A stretch of DNA of 64,000 nt, from contig NZ_SOBE01000002.1 of the NCBI RefSeq assembly GCF_004364285.1, positions 372,001 through 436,000 of the forward strand. Direction: 5' to 3'. The stretch is from Frigoribacterium sp. PhB116 (GTDB lineage Bacteria > Actinomycetota > Actinomycetes > Actinomycetales > Microbacteriaceae). Of this stretch, positions 51,016-60,009 are shown one piece after another. The notes below the pieces were generated by a model that was not told the origin of the DNA, searched no databases, and worked only from the letters and a program-made list of their open reading frames with translations. Positions within the stretch are counted from its first letter, which is position 1. Every line of letters begins with the position of its first letter. The translations under genes and the position numbers were made by a program.

Positions 51016-52283
51016 CAGGCGAGCTCCATCATCGCGGTGTTGATGCCCGAGCCGACGCCCATCAGCAGCACGCGGTCGCCCTTGGAGAGGGTGCGCGACT
51101 CCTCGACGAGGGTGATCGGGATCGAGGCCGGGCCGACGTTGCCGAGGGTGGGGTAGGTGAGCGGGACGCGCTTGCGGTCGATGCCCGCGGCCTTGACGAA
51201 GGCACCGGTGTGCACGTCGCTGACCTGGTGCATGATGTAGCGGTCCATGCGCTGCCAGTTCCAGTCGCGGGCCGCCTCCTTCCAGGCCGAGACGACGAGC
51301 TCCATGCCGCGCTTGAGGAGGGCCTTCGCGTCGGTGAACATGCCGTCGACGCTGCCGACGCAGAGGTCGTAGTTCTCGGTCGCCGCACGGGTGACGCCGC
51401 CGAGGATGCGGTGCCCCTCGGGGTGGCGGTCGGCACGGCCGATCACGGCCGCCGCGGCGCCCGAGCCGAGCGTCAGGCTCGCGAACTCGCTCATGAAGTC
51501 GTCGCGCTCGTAGCCCTTGGTCAGGAGGCGGTCGATGGTGTTGACCTGGACGTCGTCGGCGTCCTCGCCGTCGATGATCACGGCGTAGTCGATCTGGCCG
51601 GCGTCGATCAGCTGCGCGGCGAGCGTCATGCCGTTGACGAAGCCCAGGCACGCGTTCGCGATGTCGAAGTTCGTGGCGGACGAGGGCAGCCCGAGACCGT
51701 GGTGCAGCCGGACGGCCACCGAGGGCTCGAGGTGCGGCCTCGTCACGGAGGTGTTGATGAGCAGGCCCACCTGGTCGGGCCGGACGCCGGCCTCGGCCAG
51801 CGCCCGCTTGCCGGCGTCGATCGCGGCCTCGTCGAAGCTCTGGCCCTCGGCCCAGTTGCGGCGCTCCTCGACGCCGGCGACGCGCTGCAGCAGGCCCGTG
51901 GGCAGCTTGAGGCGCTTGAGCACCGGGCGGAGCTTCTCGTCGATGCTGGCGGAGGTGGTCACGCGGGTCGCCATGGTGCTCGCGACGCTGAGCAGCGCGA
52001 CGTTGCGGTGGCGCGTGGTGGCGTTGCCGGCCCCCACGGCGGGGACCGCGGTGCCGTCGTCCCGTGCGGCCGCGGAGGCGGCACCTGCCTCGCGCTCGGC
52101 AGCGTCGGCCTCGAGGGTCGCGTCGTCGGCTCCGAAGAAGGCGGCGTCGGTGGGCGCCGCGCCTGTCGTGGCGTGTCCTGTCAACGGGACTCCCTGTCGA
52201 ATTGTCTCGGGCGTGTGCACCGGCTCGGGCGACGAACGGTGGTCGTCGGCAGCCGGGAGATCGTGAGCACCGGTCGGGTGCAT
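51012..52283 (-). CDS. oleA: OleA, thiolase-fold acyl-CoA condensing enzyme, with a long N-terminal extension
   Basis: 423 residues as drawn. Joins two fatty acyl-CoAs head to head. Catalytic Cys212 (Asn-Ala-Cys-Leu-Gly-Phe), His352 (Ile-Met-His-Gln) and Asn382 (Leu-Gly-Asn-Val-Gly-Pro) fit FabH/OleA. The OleA-specific Glu is at 186, exactly 26 residues before the Cys, as in the characterised Xanthomonas enzyme (Glu117/Cys143). The start is uncertain: ATG 52283 is 6 nt after TAAACT (a leaderless signature) and adds about 85 disordered residues; TTG 52184 has GGGAG upstream and would give 390 residues. The conserved core begins near Gly-Asn-Ala-Thr (about 86). Confidence 0.9.
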   Translation of the reverse strand: MHPTGAHDLPAADDHRSSPEPVHTPETIRQGVPLTGHATTGAAPTDAAFFGADDATLEADAAEREAGAASAAARDDGTAVPAVGAGNATTRHRNVALLSVASTMATRVTTSASIDEKLRPVLKRLKLPTGLLQRVAGVEERRNWAEGQSFDEAAIDAGKRALAEAGVRPDQVGLLINTSVTRPHLEPSVAVRLHHGLGLPSSATNFDIANACLGFVNGMTLAAQLIDAGQIDYAVIIDGEDADDVQVNTIDRLLTKGYERDDFMSEFASLTLGSGAAAAVIGRADRHPEGHRILGGVTRAATENYDLCVGSVDGMFTDAKALLKRGMELVVSAWKEAARDWNWQRMDRYIMHQVSDVHTGAFVKAAGIDRKRVPLTYPTLGNVGPASIPITLVEESRTLSKGDRVLLMGVGSGINTAMMELAW

Positions 52284-52376
52284 CGGTCGAGTTTACGGCG
52301 CAGTTCTCTGTGCGGTTGCCAGGATCGCGGGGCACGAACATGCCCTCGCGAGCATGTCTCGAGGGTCGGAGAGGTG
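52284..52376 (-). promoter_or_regulatory. ole operon promoter region with an inverted repeat
   Basis: TAAACT (52295-52290) stands 6 nt from the oleA ATG. About 45 bp further upstream ACATGC-N8-GCATGT (52338-52357) is a clean operator-like dyad. No good -35 match, so activation by a regulator is plausible. Confidence 0.5.
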
Positions 52377-52658
52377 TCAGCTGTCCGGGTCGCGCGGCAG
52401 CCGGACGATGCGGCGACGACCTCCGAGGGTCCACCAGACGACGTCGACGACGGCCCAGGCGGTCACCGCGACGGCGGCGACGAGCAGCAGCACGGCGACG
52501 ACGGTGAGGCTGCCGCCCCCGACGAGCAGGCTCGTGAGGATGCTGGCCGCGAGCAGCCCGGCGGAGAGGACGGTCACGACCGGCCGCACGAGGCCGCCGT
52601 CCTTCGTCAGCAGCCAGTTCGGGACGTCGGGGTCGACGCGCACCTGCCTGGTCCTCAC
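52377..52658 (-). CDS. Small two-helix membrane protein, paralogue of its divergent neighbour
   Basis: 93 residues, GTG start with AGGAGG 5 nt upstream. Arrangement: Pro-Asn-Trp-Leu-Leu-Thr-Lys-Asp-Gly, helix (about 27-46), helix (about 52-75), then Trp-Trp-Thr-Leu-Gly-Gly-Arg-Arg-Arg and a basic/acidic tail. The same order of Trp, Leu-Thr-Lys, two helices and Trp-Trp-x-x-Gly-x-Arg-Arg occurs in the divergent gene at 52749. Function unknown. Confidence 0.72.
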   Translation of the reverse strand: MRTRQVRVDPDVPNWLLTKDGGLVRPVVTVLSAGLLAASILTSLLVGGGSLTVVAVLLLVAAVAVTAWAVVDVVWWTLGGRRRIVRLPRDPDS

Positions 52659-52748
52659 GATGGCCTCCTGTGTCGTGCCGCGCGGCGGCGTGCGTCTCGC
52701 CGTCCGGGGGCGCCCCGGTCGAGGATACGTCCTCCCTAGACTCGGACC

Positions 52749-53000
52749 ATGAGCGAACTCCGCCGCCCCTGGTTCACGCTGACGAAGACCGGCACCGTCC
52801 TGCCTCCTGTCTTCGAGATCGTCCTCGGCGTGCTCGGGCTCGTCGTGCAGCTGCTGACCCTCACCTCCGGCGGGCCGGTCGAGACGATCACGCTGATCGT
52901 GTCCGTCGTCGCCGTGCTGCTCATCGCGCAGGGCGTCGCGGACCTCGTCTGGTGGTCCCGGGGCGACCGTCGGGCGCGCGCCCAGGCTGACGCCTCCTAG
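52749..53000 (+). CDS. Small two-helix membrane protein, paralogue of its divergent neighbour
   Basis: 83 residues. TAGACT (52737-52742) is 6 nt from the ATG. Pro-Trp-Phe-Thr-Leu-Thr-Lys-Thr-Gly, helices about 17-38 and 45-63, then Trp-Trp-Ser-Arg-Gly-Asp-Arg-Arg: same layout as the minus-strand gene 90 bp away. Stop overlaps the convergent FUSC stop by 4 nt. Confidence 0.74.
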   Translation: MSELRRPWFTLTKTGTVLPPVFEIVLGVLGLVVQLLTLTSGGPVETITLIVSVVAVLLIAQGVADLVWWSRGDRRARAQADAS

Positions 53001-54094
53001 ACGGGCCTGGCCGACGTCCCGTCCGACGCCGGCGTGCTGCGGAGCCGGTGCGTCGCGAGGAGCACCAGCACGACGATGCCCACACCGATGGCCGTGTCGG
53101 CGCCGCGGGCCGCGATCAAGGCCCCCACGTCGACGGGCCCGCCCCCGATCGCGGGCATGCCGAGTGCCATCGGCGTGATGAACACCAGGGCCAGGCCGTA
53201 GTTCCGCGCGACGACGAGCTCGGTGGCGAACTGGAGCACCCCGAAGGCGACGACGAGCGCGACGGCGCTCGGCTGCAGGACCAGCAGCAGGGCCGCGAGG
53301 CCCAGCCCCACGACCGTGCCGAGGAGGCGGTGGCCGGCTCGCAGCAACTGGCCCGACGTCGCGCGCCCCACGACGGGCACCACGGCGGAGACCATCGCCC
53401 AGTACGGGTTCTGCAGCCCGAGCCCGACGCTGAGGAGACCGGCCGCGAGCGAGGCCACGAGGCAGACGCCGGCGTGCAGGAAGGCGCGGCGCAGGTCGAC
53501 GGCGACGACGGGACGCCCGACGCCCCGGGCGCCGGGCTCGGCGAGGGCCCGCCGGCCGGAGCGGCGGACCAGGCCGACGAGCGAGGTCGCGAGGGCGAGC
53601 AGCACGCTCAGGGACGACACGACCGCCGCGGCCCCGATGCTCGCCGGCTCCGCCGGCACGAAGGCGCAGACGCCGAGCCCGAAGACCGGGAAGAGGGGGC
53701 CGGGCGGGTTCCAGCCGCGCACGTCCGCGACCACGGAGGCCGCCCCCGCCACGAGCGCCACGACCGGCACCAGGGCCACGGCGGGCAGCGCCGCCGCCGA
53801 GAGCGCCGTGCCGAGCACGACGACCAGGACGAGCAGCGCACCCGCCTCGAGCTGCATGCCGAGGCGCTGCACGCGTCCGAGTCCGCGGCCGAACGCCGAG
53901 GCGAACGCGCCGAAGGTCGCGTAGGGCGCCCACTCCGCGTGCCCGATCGCGACGAGCACCGCGAGCGGCAGCACGACCGAGACGGCCACGCGGAGGGCGG
54001 GCAGGTGGGCGCCGTCGTGCGGCCCCACGCGCAGCAGGTCTCGGGGCCGGGGGAAGGGGCTGCCGGAGGCGGCGGCGGGCGGGCGGGACGGCAC
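52997..54094 (-). CDS. FUSC-family membrane protein
   Basis: 365 residues from GTG 54094. Two blocks of four to five hydrophobic helices (about residues 25-160 and 195-345), separated by a short basic loop. This matches FUSC_2-type exporters (duplicated membrane halves, here without the large cytoplasmic domain). GTG 54124, ten codons upstream, is an equally open start. Reading further upstream would run through tRNA-Thr and is not real. Substrate unknown. Confidence 0.78.
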   Translation of the reverse strand: MPSRPPAAASGSPFPRPRDLLRVGPHDGAHLPALRVAVSVVLPLAVLVAIGHAEWAPYATFGAFASAFGRGLGRVQRLGMQLEAGALLVLVVVLGTALSAAALPAVALVPVVALVAGAASVVADVRGWNPPGPLFPVFGLGVCAFVPAEPASIGAAAVVSSLSVLLALATSLVGLVRRSGRRALAEPGARGVGRPVVAVDLRRAFLHAGVCLVASLAAGLLSVGLGLQNPYWAMVSAVVPVVGRATSGQLLRAGHRLLGTVVGLGLAALLLVLQPSAVALVVAFGVLQFATELVVARNYGLALVFITPMALGMPAIGGGPVDVGALIAARGADTAIGVGIVVLVLLATHRLRSTPASDGTSARPV

Positions 54095-54187
54095 GGTCGA
54101 GAGGTCCTCTCGTCGGGAGCGCACGTCGTCGGGTGCTGCGGGGCGGGGCGGGGTGACAGGGTGAGGGCTGAGGCGGCACGGGGAAGG

Positions 54188-54209
54188 CCCCGCCTCGCCG
54201 AGGGGCGGG
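54188..54209 (-). terminator. Possible terminator of tRNA-Thr
   Basis: CCCGCC (54189-54194) pairs with GGCGGG (54204-54209), extended by GC/GU pairs, 14 nt past the tRNA 3' end. Confidence 0.35.
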
Positions 54210-54222
54210 ACGGGGCCGGGGG

Positions 54223-54296
54223 AGCCGCCTGTCGGATTCGAACCGACGACCTTCGCTTTACAAGAGCACTGCGCTACCGGACTGCGCCAAGGCGGC
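54223..54296 (-). tRNA. tRNA-Thr (anticodon TGT)
   Basis: On the minus strand: a 7-bp acceptor GCCGCCT/AGGCGGC with all pairs, D arm GCGC/GCGC, anticodon loop CTTGTAA (TGT read at 34-36), variable loop of 5, T arm GTCGG-TTCGAAT-CCGAC, discriminator T. CCA is not encoded. The first anticodon-stem pair is a G-A mismatch; the other four pair. tRNA identity inferred from the anticodon. Confidence 0.93.
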
Positions 54297-54501
54297 GGGC
54301 GGGACCATCTTACCGATCCGACGTCCGACAGGCGACGGGCGAAGGCGACGGACGAGGGCAGCGAGCACGGGCCGAGGCACGGCTGGCGGCCTGCACGCCA
54401 CGCAGGATTGGCGCAGACCCGGCGCAAGTGGTGAAGTAGGAGCTGCAGCGACCCGTGCGGTCGCGCCCGGTCGCCCCGGGCACCGACCACGAGGAGCTCC
54501 C

Positions 54502-54684
54502 ATGACCAACGTCCTGACCGCCATCGGCTCGATCATCCTGCTGCTCGCGAGCTTCGCGCTCTTCGCGTACTCGTTCGGCCAGGACGAGCCCAACGCCTTC
54601 GTCTTCTTCGCGGGCATCGTGCTCATGACCGGCTCGTTCTGGCTGCCGATCACCGTCGTGGGGCAGAGCCGCAAGTCCTGGTAG
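54502..54684 (+). CDS. 60-aa two-helix membrane protein
   Basis: GAGGAG lies 6 nt before the ATG. Helices at about 7-24 and 34-54, separated by Gln-Asp-Glu-Pro-Asn; short basic C-terminus. Common small actinobacterial type; function unknown. Downstream (54685-54748), CAGCCTG occurs three times without forming a gene. Confidence 0.7.
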   Translation: MTNVLTAIGSIILLLASFALFAYSFGQDEPNAFVFFAGIVLMTGSFWLPITVVGQSRKSW

Positions 54685-54748
54685 ACGCAGCCTGGTAGTC
54701 CACAGCCTGGTGAGCACCGCCTGCCAGCCGCAGCCTGTCTGCTGAGGC

Positions 54749-55309
54749 CTAGGCCGTCGCCGAGCCCGGTGCGCTGACGAAGCGCCCGGGCTCGAGCAGC
54801 TTGCGGGGCTTCTCGTCGCGCTCGGTCCGCCCGCCGACGTAGAGCCAGCCGAGCAGCTTCTCGTGCGGCGCCAGCCCGTGGGCCCGGTGCACCGCCTCGT
54901 GGCGGGTGTCGGTGCCGGTGCGCCAGAACACGCCCCAGCCCTCGTCGTCGAGCACGAGCGACAGCAGGTGTGCGACGCCCGAGGCGACGCTCTCCTGTTC
55001 CCACTCGGGAACCTTGCGGCTCTCGACGGGCGACAACACGACGGCGAGGACGAGCGGCGCCCGCAGGGCCTTCTGCTCGAGCTTCTCGGCCGACTTCCCG
55101 TCGGCACCGCTCGCCTCGGCGAGCCCTCGACCGATCAGCAGACGGTCGTCGCCGCGCAGCTCGATGAGGCGCCACGGCCGCAACGACGAGTGGTCGGCCA
55201 CCGTCGCGGCCGCCTGCACGAGCTCGAGCAGCTGCTCGTGTCCGGGCGCCTCGTCGGTCACCTTCGAGCGGGACCGTCGCCGGCGGGCAGCGTCGGCGAC
55301 GGCGCCCAT
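54749..55309 (-). CDS. Nitroreductase-family FMN oxidoreductase
   Basis: 186 residues. N-terminal Arg-Arg-Arg-Arg-Ser-Arg-Ser-Lys-Val (FMN-binding basic cluster), Asp-His-Ser-Ser-Leu-Arg-Pro-Trp-Arg near 40-48, and Gly-Trp-Gly-Val-Phe-Trp-Arg-Thr-Gly late in the chain are nitroreductase marks (short YdjA-like form). ATG overlaps the msrB stop by 1 nt, so msrB and this gene are coupled; together they suggest oxidative-stress handling. Confidence 0.85.
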   Translation of the reverse strand: MGAVADAARRRRSRSKVTDEAPGHEQLLELVQAAATVADHSSLRPWRLIELRGDDRLLIGRGLAEASGADGKSAEKLEQKALRAPLVLAVVLSPVESRKVPEWEQESVASGVAHLLSLVLDDEGWGVFWRTGTDTRHEAVHRAHGLAPHEKLLGWLYVGGRTERDEKPRKLLEPGRFVSAPGSATA

Positions 55310-55752
55310 CAGGCCTGGGCCTGGTCGCCGGCCGAGGTGCCCTCGGCCTTGAAGTCGAGCGAGATCGAGTTCATGCAGTAGCGGTCGCCGGTCGGGGTGC
55401 CGAAGCCGTCGGGGAACACGTGGCCGAGGTGCGACCCGCAGGTCGCGCAGCGGACCTCGGTGCGGACCATGCCGAGCGAGTCGTCCTCGATCAGCTGGAC
55501 GGCCTCCGGGTCGACCGACTCGTAGAAGCTCGGCCAGCCGCAGCCGCTGTCGAACTTGGTGCCGCTCTTGAAGAGCTCGGCGCCGCAGGCGGCGCAGGCG
55601 TAGACGCCGGCACGGCTCTCGTCGAGCAGCTCGCCCGTCCACGGCCGCTCGGTGGCCGCCTGGCGGAGCACCTGGTAGGCCTGGGGGTCGAGCTCACGAC
55701 GCCACTCTTCGTCGGACTTCTCGACCTGGTACGACACGGGCTCGTTCGCCAT
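55309..55752 (-). CDS. msrB: Peptide-methionine (R)-S-oxide reductase
   Basis: 147 residues. Two Cys-x2-Cys zinc pairs (Cys-Ala-Ala-Cys and Cys-Ala-Thr-Cys), Gly-Cys-Gly-Trp-Pro-Ser-Phe, Gly-His-Val-Phe-Pro-Asp-Gly and the catalytic Cys in Arg-Tyr-Cys-Met-Asn-Ser. Reduces methionine-R-sulfoxide in proteins with thioredoxin as donor. GAGGAG lies 6 nt before the ATG. Confidence 0.95.
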   Translation of the reverse strand: MANEPVSYQVEKSDEEWRRELDPQAYQVLRQAATERPWTGELLDESRAGVYACAACGAELFKSGTKFDSGCGWPSFYESVDPEAVQLIEDDSLGMVRTEVRCATCGSHLGHVFPDGFGTPTGDRYCMNSISLDFKAEGTSAGDQAQA

Positions 55753-55882
55753 GGTGCACTCCTCTGCGTCAGGGGGGACTCGCAGGCGTCGGGGCCTGCT
55801 CGTCGGGGACTCTCCATTGAACACCGCGCCGCCGACGCCCATTCCGCGCCGCCGCCTCCTCGGGGCTGCCTCCCAGGGGTGC

Positions 55883-55894
55883 GAGACTCGGCCG
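55883..55894 (+). promoter_or_regulatory. Leaderless -10 (GAGACT) of the DUF2332 gene
   Basis: GAGACT at 55883-55888, then 6 nt to the GTG, as in the methyltransferase gene at 10186. Confidence 0.5.
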
Positions 55895-56857
55895 GTGACC
55901 CCGCCGCCGACCCTGTCCGACCGCTTCGCCGCCTACGCGGACGCCGTCCTGCTCGAGGGCTCGCCGACCTGGGCGTCCGCGGCCCGGGGCGTCGCCGCCG
56001 ACGCCGAGGTGCTCGCGCTGGTCGAGCGAGCCGAGGAGGCGCGGCGCCAGCCGGTGCTCGTGCTCGCCGTCGCGAGGTGGCTGGGCGCGCCCCCCGGCCC
56101 CTGGCCTGAGCTGCGGCGCTGGCTGCTCGACCACCCCGACCGGTTCCTCGACGAGCTCGGCCGGCGGCTCACGCAGACCAACGACGTGCGGCGCACCAGC
56201 CCCGTGTCGCTCGCCCTCGCCCGGGTGGAGGGGCCGGTGGCCCTGCTCGAGGTCGGCGCCTCGGCCGGCCTCGGCCTGCTGCCCGACCGCTACGGGCACC
56301 GCGCGGGCGACGTCCGCTGGGGCGCCCCGGACAGCCCCGTCCAGCTCGAGGTCGTCGTGCACGGCGACCTCGGCGAGGTTCGGCTGCCCGAGGTCGTCTG
56401 GCGCGCGGGACTCGACCTCGACCCGCTCGACGTGCTCTCCGCCGAGGACGTGGGCTGGCTCGAGGCGCTGCTCCCGCCCGGGGCGACGGGCCGGGCCGCC
56501 CTGCTGGCGCAGGCCGTCTCGGTGGCCGCCGACGCGCTTCCTCGGGTCGAGCGGGGCGACGCCGTCGACGACCTCGTGCGGCTCGCGGCCGAGGCTCCCC
56601 GGGACGCGACGCTCGTCGTCGTCTCGACCGGCACGCTCGTGTACCTGCCCGGACGCCGTCGGCAGGAGTTCGTCGACCTGGTGCGCGGCCTGGGTGCGCG
56701 GTGGATCTCGTACGAGCGGCGGGGCCTGCTGCACGACGTGCCGGTCGTCCTGCCCGACGGGGTGCCCCCGGACGAGTCCTTCGCCGTGCTCGCCCTCGAC
56801 GGGCGTGCGCTGGCGGTGGGCGACGCCCACGGCACCCGCCTGTGGACGACCGGCTGA
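55895..56857 (+). CDS. DUF2332 protein
   Basis: 320 residues, GTG start. DUF2332 features: an N-terminal helical part (Ala-Glu-Glu-Ala-Arg-Arg-Gln-Pro-Val-Leu-Val-Leu-Ala-Val-Ala-Arg-Trp), Thr-Asn-Asp-Val-Arg-Arg-Thr, Glu-Val-Gly-Ala-Ser-Ala-Gly-Leu (a methyltransferase-like loop) and Val-Val-Val-Ser-Thr-Gly-Thr-Leu-Val-Tyr-Leu-Pro. The family has a SAM-methyltransferase-like core but no proven reaction. One dispersed-motif copy encodes Glu-Glu-Ala-Arg-Arg at 56033. Confidence 0.85.
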   Translation: MTPPPTLSDRFAAYADAVLLEGSPTWASAARGVAADAEVLALVERAEEARRQPVLVLAVARWLGAPPGPWPELRRWLLDHPDRFLDELGRRLTQTNDVRRTSPVSLALARVEGPVALLEVGASAGLGLLPDRYGHRAGDVRWGAPDSPVQLEVVVHGDLGEVRLPEVVWRAGLDLDPLDVLSAEDVGWLEALLPPGATGRAALLAQAVSVAADALPRVERGDAVDDLVRLAAEAPRDATLVVVSTGTLVYLPGRRRQEFVDLVRGLGARWISYERRGLLHDVPVVLPDGVPPDESFAVLALDGRALAVGDAHGTRLWTTG

Positions 56858-56948
56858 CGGCTGTGGGCGGACCGGCCGAACCGCCCTGCGCCTCCCCGGC
56901 TGCTCCGCCGCCCGCCCCTAAGCTGGCCGGGACCGAGAGGGCGGGGCA

Positions 56949-57242
56949 GTGAGCGACGAGGGCAGCGGCAGCGGGGACGTGCGCACGAGCGCGCTGTCCG
57001 AGCGCGACCGTGCCCTGCTCGACTTCGAGCAGCGTGCCCCTTCCTCGTCCGGACAGAAGGAGGCGGCGGTGCGGCGCGAGCTCGGCCTCACGACCGCGCG
57101 CTATCAGCAGATGCTCGGCTCCCTCCTCGACAGACCTGCTGCACTTGCCTACTCGCCCATGCTCGTGGGGAGGCTCCTGCGACTGCGCGAGGAGCGCTCG
57201 CGGGCGAGGGCCGCCCGCTCGTTCGGGCCGACCGACCGCTGA
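56949..57242 (+). CDS. DUF3263 putative DNA-binding protein
   Basis: 97 residues, GTG start. Leu-Ser-Glu-Arg-Asp-Arg-Ala-Leu-Leu-Asp-Phe-Glu and Leu-Gly-Leu-Thr-Thr-Ala-Arg-Tyr-Gln-Gln-Met-Leu-Gly-Ser-Leu-Leu-Asp form the family's helix-turn-helix. Usually paired with a LytR_C protein in actinobacteria, as here (27 nt downstream). TAAGCT about 27 nt before the start is the likely -10. Confidence 0.85.
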   Translation: MSDEGSGSGDVRTSALSERDRALLDFEQRAPSSSGQKEAAVRRELGLTTARYQQMLGSLLDRPAALAYSPMLVGRLLRLREERSRARAARSFGPTDR

Positions 57243-57268
57243 CCCACACGGAAGACCGACACCACACC

Positions 57269-57859
57269 ATGGCGAAACACCCCCGCGACCGATTCGACGA
57301 GGTGCCCGGCGACCTGCACAGGGTCGGGGCCCACCGAGCCGTGGCACGGCGAGGTCGCGGCTGGGTCGTCTTCGCGTGGTGCGCCCTCGCGGTCGGCGTC
57401 CTCGTCGGCGCGGGCGTCGTGTACCTCGGCGTCGCGAACGACAGCTTCCAGTTCGTCTCTCCGACCTCCGACGAGACGGCCGAGGCCGGGTCGGAGACGC
57501 CGGCCGACGACGCGACGGACGGGACCGCCGCCCCCACGACGCCGGCCGAGACCGTCGCCCCCGCCGACCCGGCGTCCGTCGACCCCGACGTCACCACGAT
57601 CACCGTGCTCAACGGCACGACGACGAGCGGGCTCGCGAGCAGCGCGTCGCTGGCGCTCGCCGAGACCGGCTGGACCGTGGCCGGCCAGGGCAACGCCGAC
57701 GGCACCGTGCCCTCGACGATCGTCTACTACGCCGACGCGGCCGACGAGGCCGTGGCCCGCGGCGTGGCCCGCGACCTCGGCGCGACCACGGTCGAGCTGA
57801 GCGACGCGTTCCCCGACTCGTCGGTGACCGCGGTGCTGGGGGCGGACTACGCGCCCTGA
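57269..57859 (+). CDS. LytR C-terminal-domain membrane protein
   Basis: 196 residues: basic cytoplasmic start, one helix (about 31-52), a Thr/Ala/Pro/Glu linker (60-105), then the LytR_C domain (about 108-195, with Val-Leu-Asn-Gly-Thr-Thr). Partner gene of DUF3263. Likely envelope-associated; function not established. GGAAG lies about 15 nt before the ATG, a weak start signal. Confidence 0.85.
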   Translation: MAKHPRDRFDEVPGDLHRVGAHRAVARRGRGWVVFAWCALAVGVLVGAGVVYLGVANDSFQFVSPTSDETAEAGSETPADDATDGTAAPTTPAETVAPADPASVDPDVTTITVLNGTTTSGLASSASLALAETGWTVAGQGNADGTVPSTIVYYADAADEAVARGVARDLGATTVELSDAFPDSSVTAVLGADYAP

Positions 57860-57917
57860 GGCGCGCCTCCTCGTTGCCGTCCCGTTGCGGCCGTGTTGCC
57901 GCCTGGTTGCGGAACGT

Positions 57918-58051
57918 GTGAATTCGTCACTTCTGACGGGTTAACCCTGCGCCCGGGCCTTCTGCGGGCCTGCGTGCCCTGGCTAGCATCTGGTCCCGGC
58001 ACTGGCACCACCGCACGCGCCGCACCAGAGCACAGCAAGGGGAACGACACC
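57918..58051 (+). promoter_or_regulatory. Promoter and leader of the cold-shock gene
   Basis: TAGCAT at 57982-57987 is the best -10, giving a leader of about 57 nt. Upstream lie nested inverted repeats GTGA-N5-TCAC (57918-57930) and CGTCA-N4-TGACG (57925-57938). AAGGGGAA stands 9-16 nt before the ATG. Confidence 0.45.
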
Positions 58052-58255
58052 ATGGCACAGGGCACCGTCAAGTGGTTCAACGCGGAGAAGGGCTACGGCT
58101 TCATCACCGTGACGGACGGCGGACAGGACGTCTTCGTCCACTACTCCGCCATCGACATGAACGGCTACAAGGTCCTCGAGGAGGGCCAGGCGGTCGTCTT
58201 CGAGGTCGGCACGGGCGACAAGGGGCCGCAGGCGGAGAGCGTCCGCCTGGCCTGA
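58052..58255 (+). CDS. cspA: CspA-family cold-shock protein
   Basis: 67 residues, a single OB-fold cold-shock domain: Gly-Thr-Val-Lys-Trp-Phe-Asn, RNP1 Lys-Gly-Tyr-Gly-Phe-Ile-Thr, RNP2 Val-Phe-Val-His-Tyr. Binds single-stranded RNA and DNA and melts structure in the cold. Length and motif match CspA. Start fixed by Met-Ala-Gln-Gly-Thr-Val, the family's N-terminus. Confidence 0.95.
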   Translation: MAQGTVKWFNAEKGYGFITVTDGGQDVFVHYSAIDMNGYKVLEEGQAVVFEVGTGDKGPQAESVRLA

Positions 58256-58288
58256 CCCCTGCCGGGCGTCATGAGGTGCGGGGCTCAC

Positions 58289-58348
58289 TTGCACTCCATA
58301 GGTGAGAGTGCCAGAATCGTCCCTGGCACTCGCCGTTGGTGAGTGCCA
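58289..58348 (+). promoter_or_regulatory. groEL promoter with two CIRCE (HrcA) operators
   Basis: Two GCACTC-N9-GAGTGC dyads (58289-58314 and 58324-58348) match the CIRCE consensus arms. The promoter TTGCAC (58289-58294), 17 nt, CAGAAT (58312-58317) is covered by the first dyad, so HrcA binding would block polymerase. Expected heat-shock induction through loss of HrcA activity. Confidence 0.9.
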
Positions 58349-58365
58349 ATGCTTCTGCTTCATGA

Positions 58366-60009
<1,644 letters not shown>

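Noticed and set aside
52997-54490. FUSC gene read from an upstream start at 54490
   Set aside because: The upstream part runs through the minus-strand tRNA-Thr, so the true start must be after it (54094 or 54124).
57918-57930. Crp-like site upstream of the cold-shock gene
   Set aside because: TGTGA and TCAC are separated by 5 nt, not the 6 expected of Crp/FNR, and no further evidence exists. Kept only as an inverted repeat.
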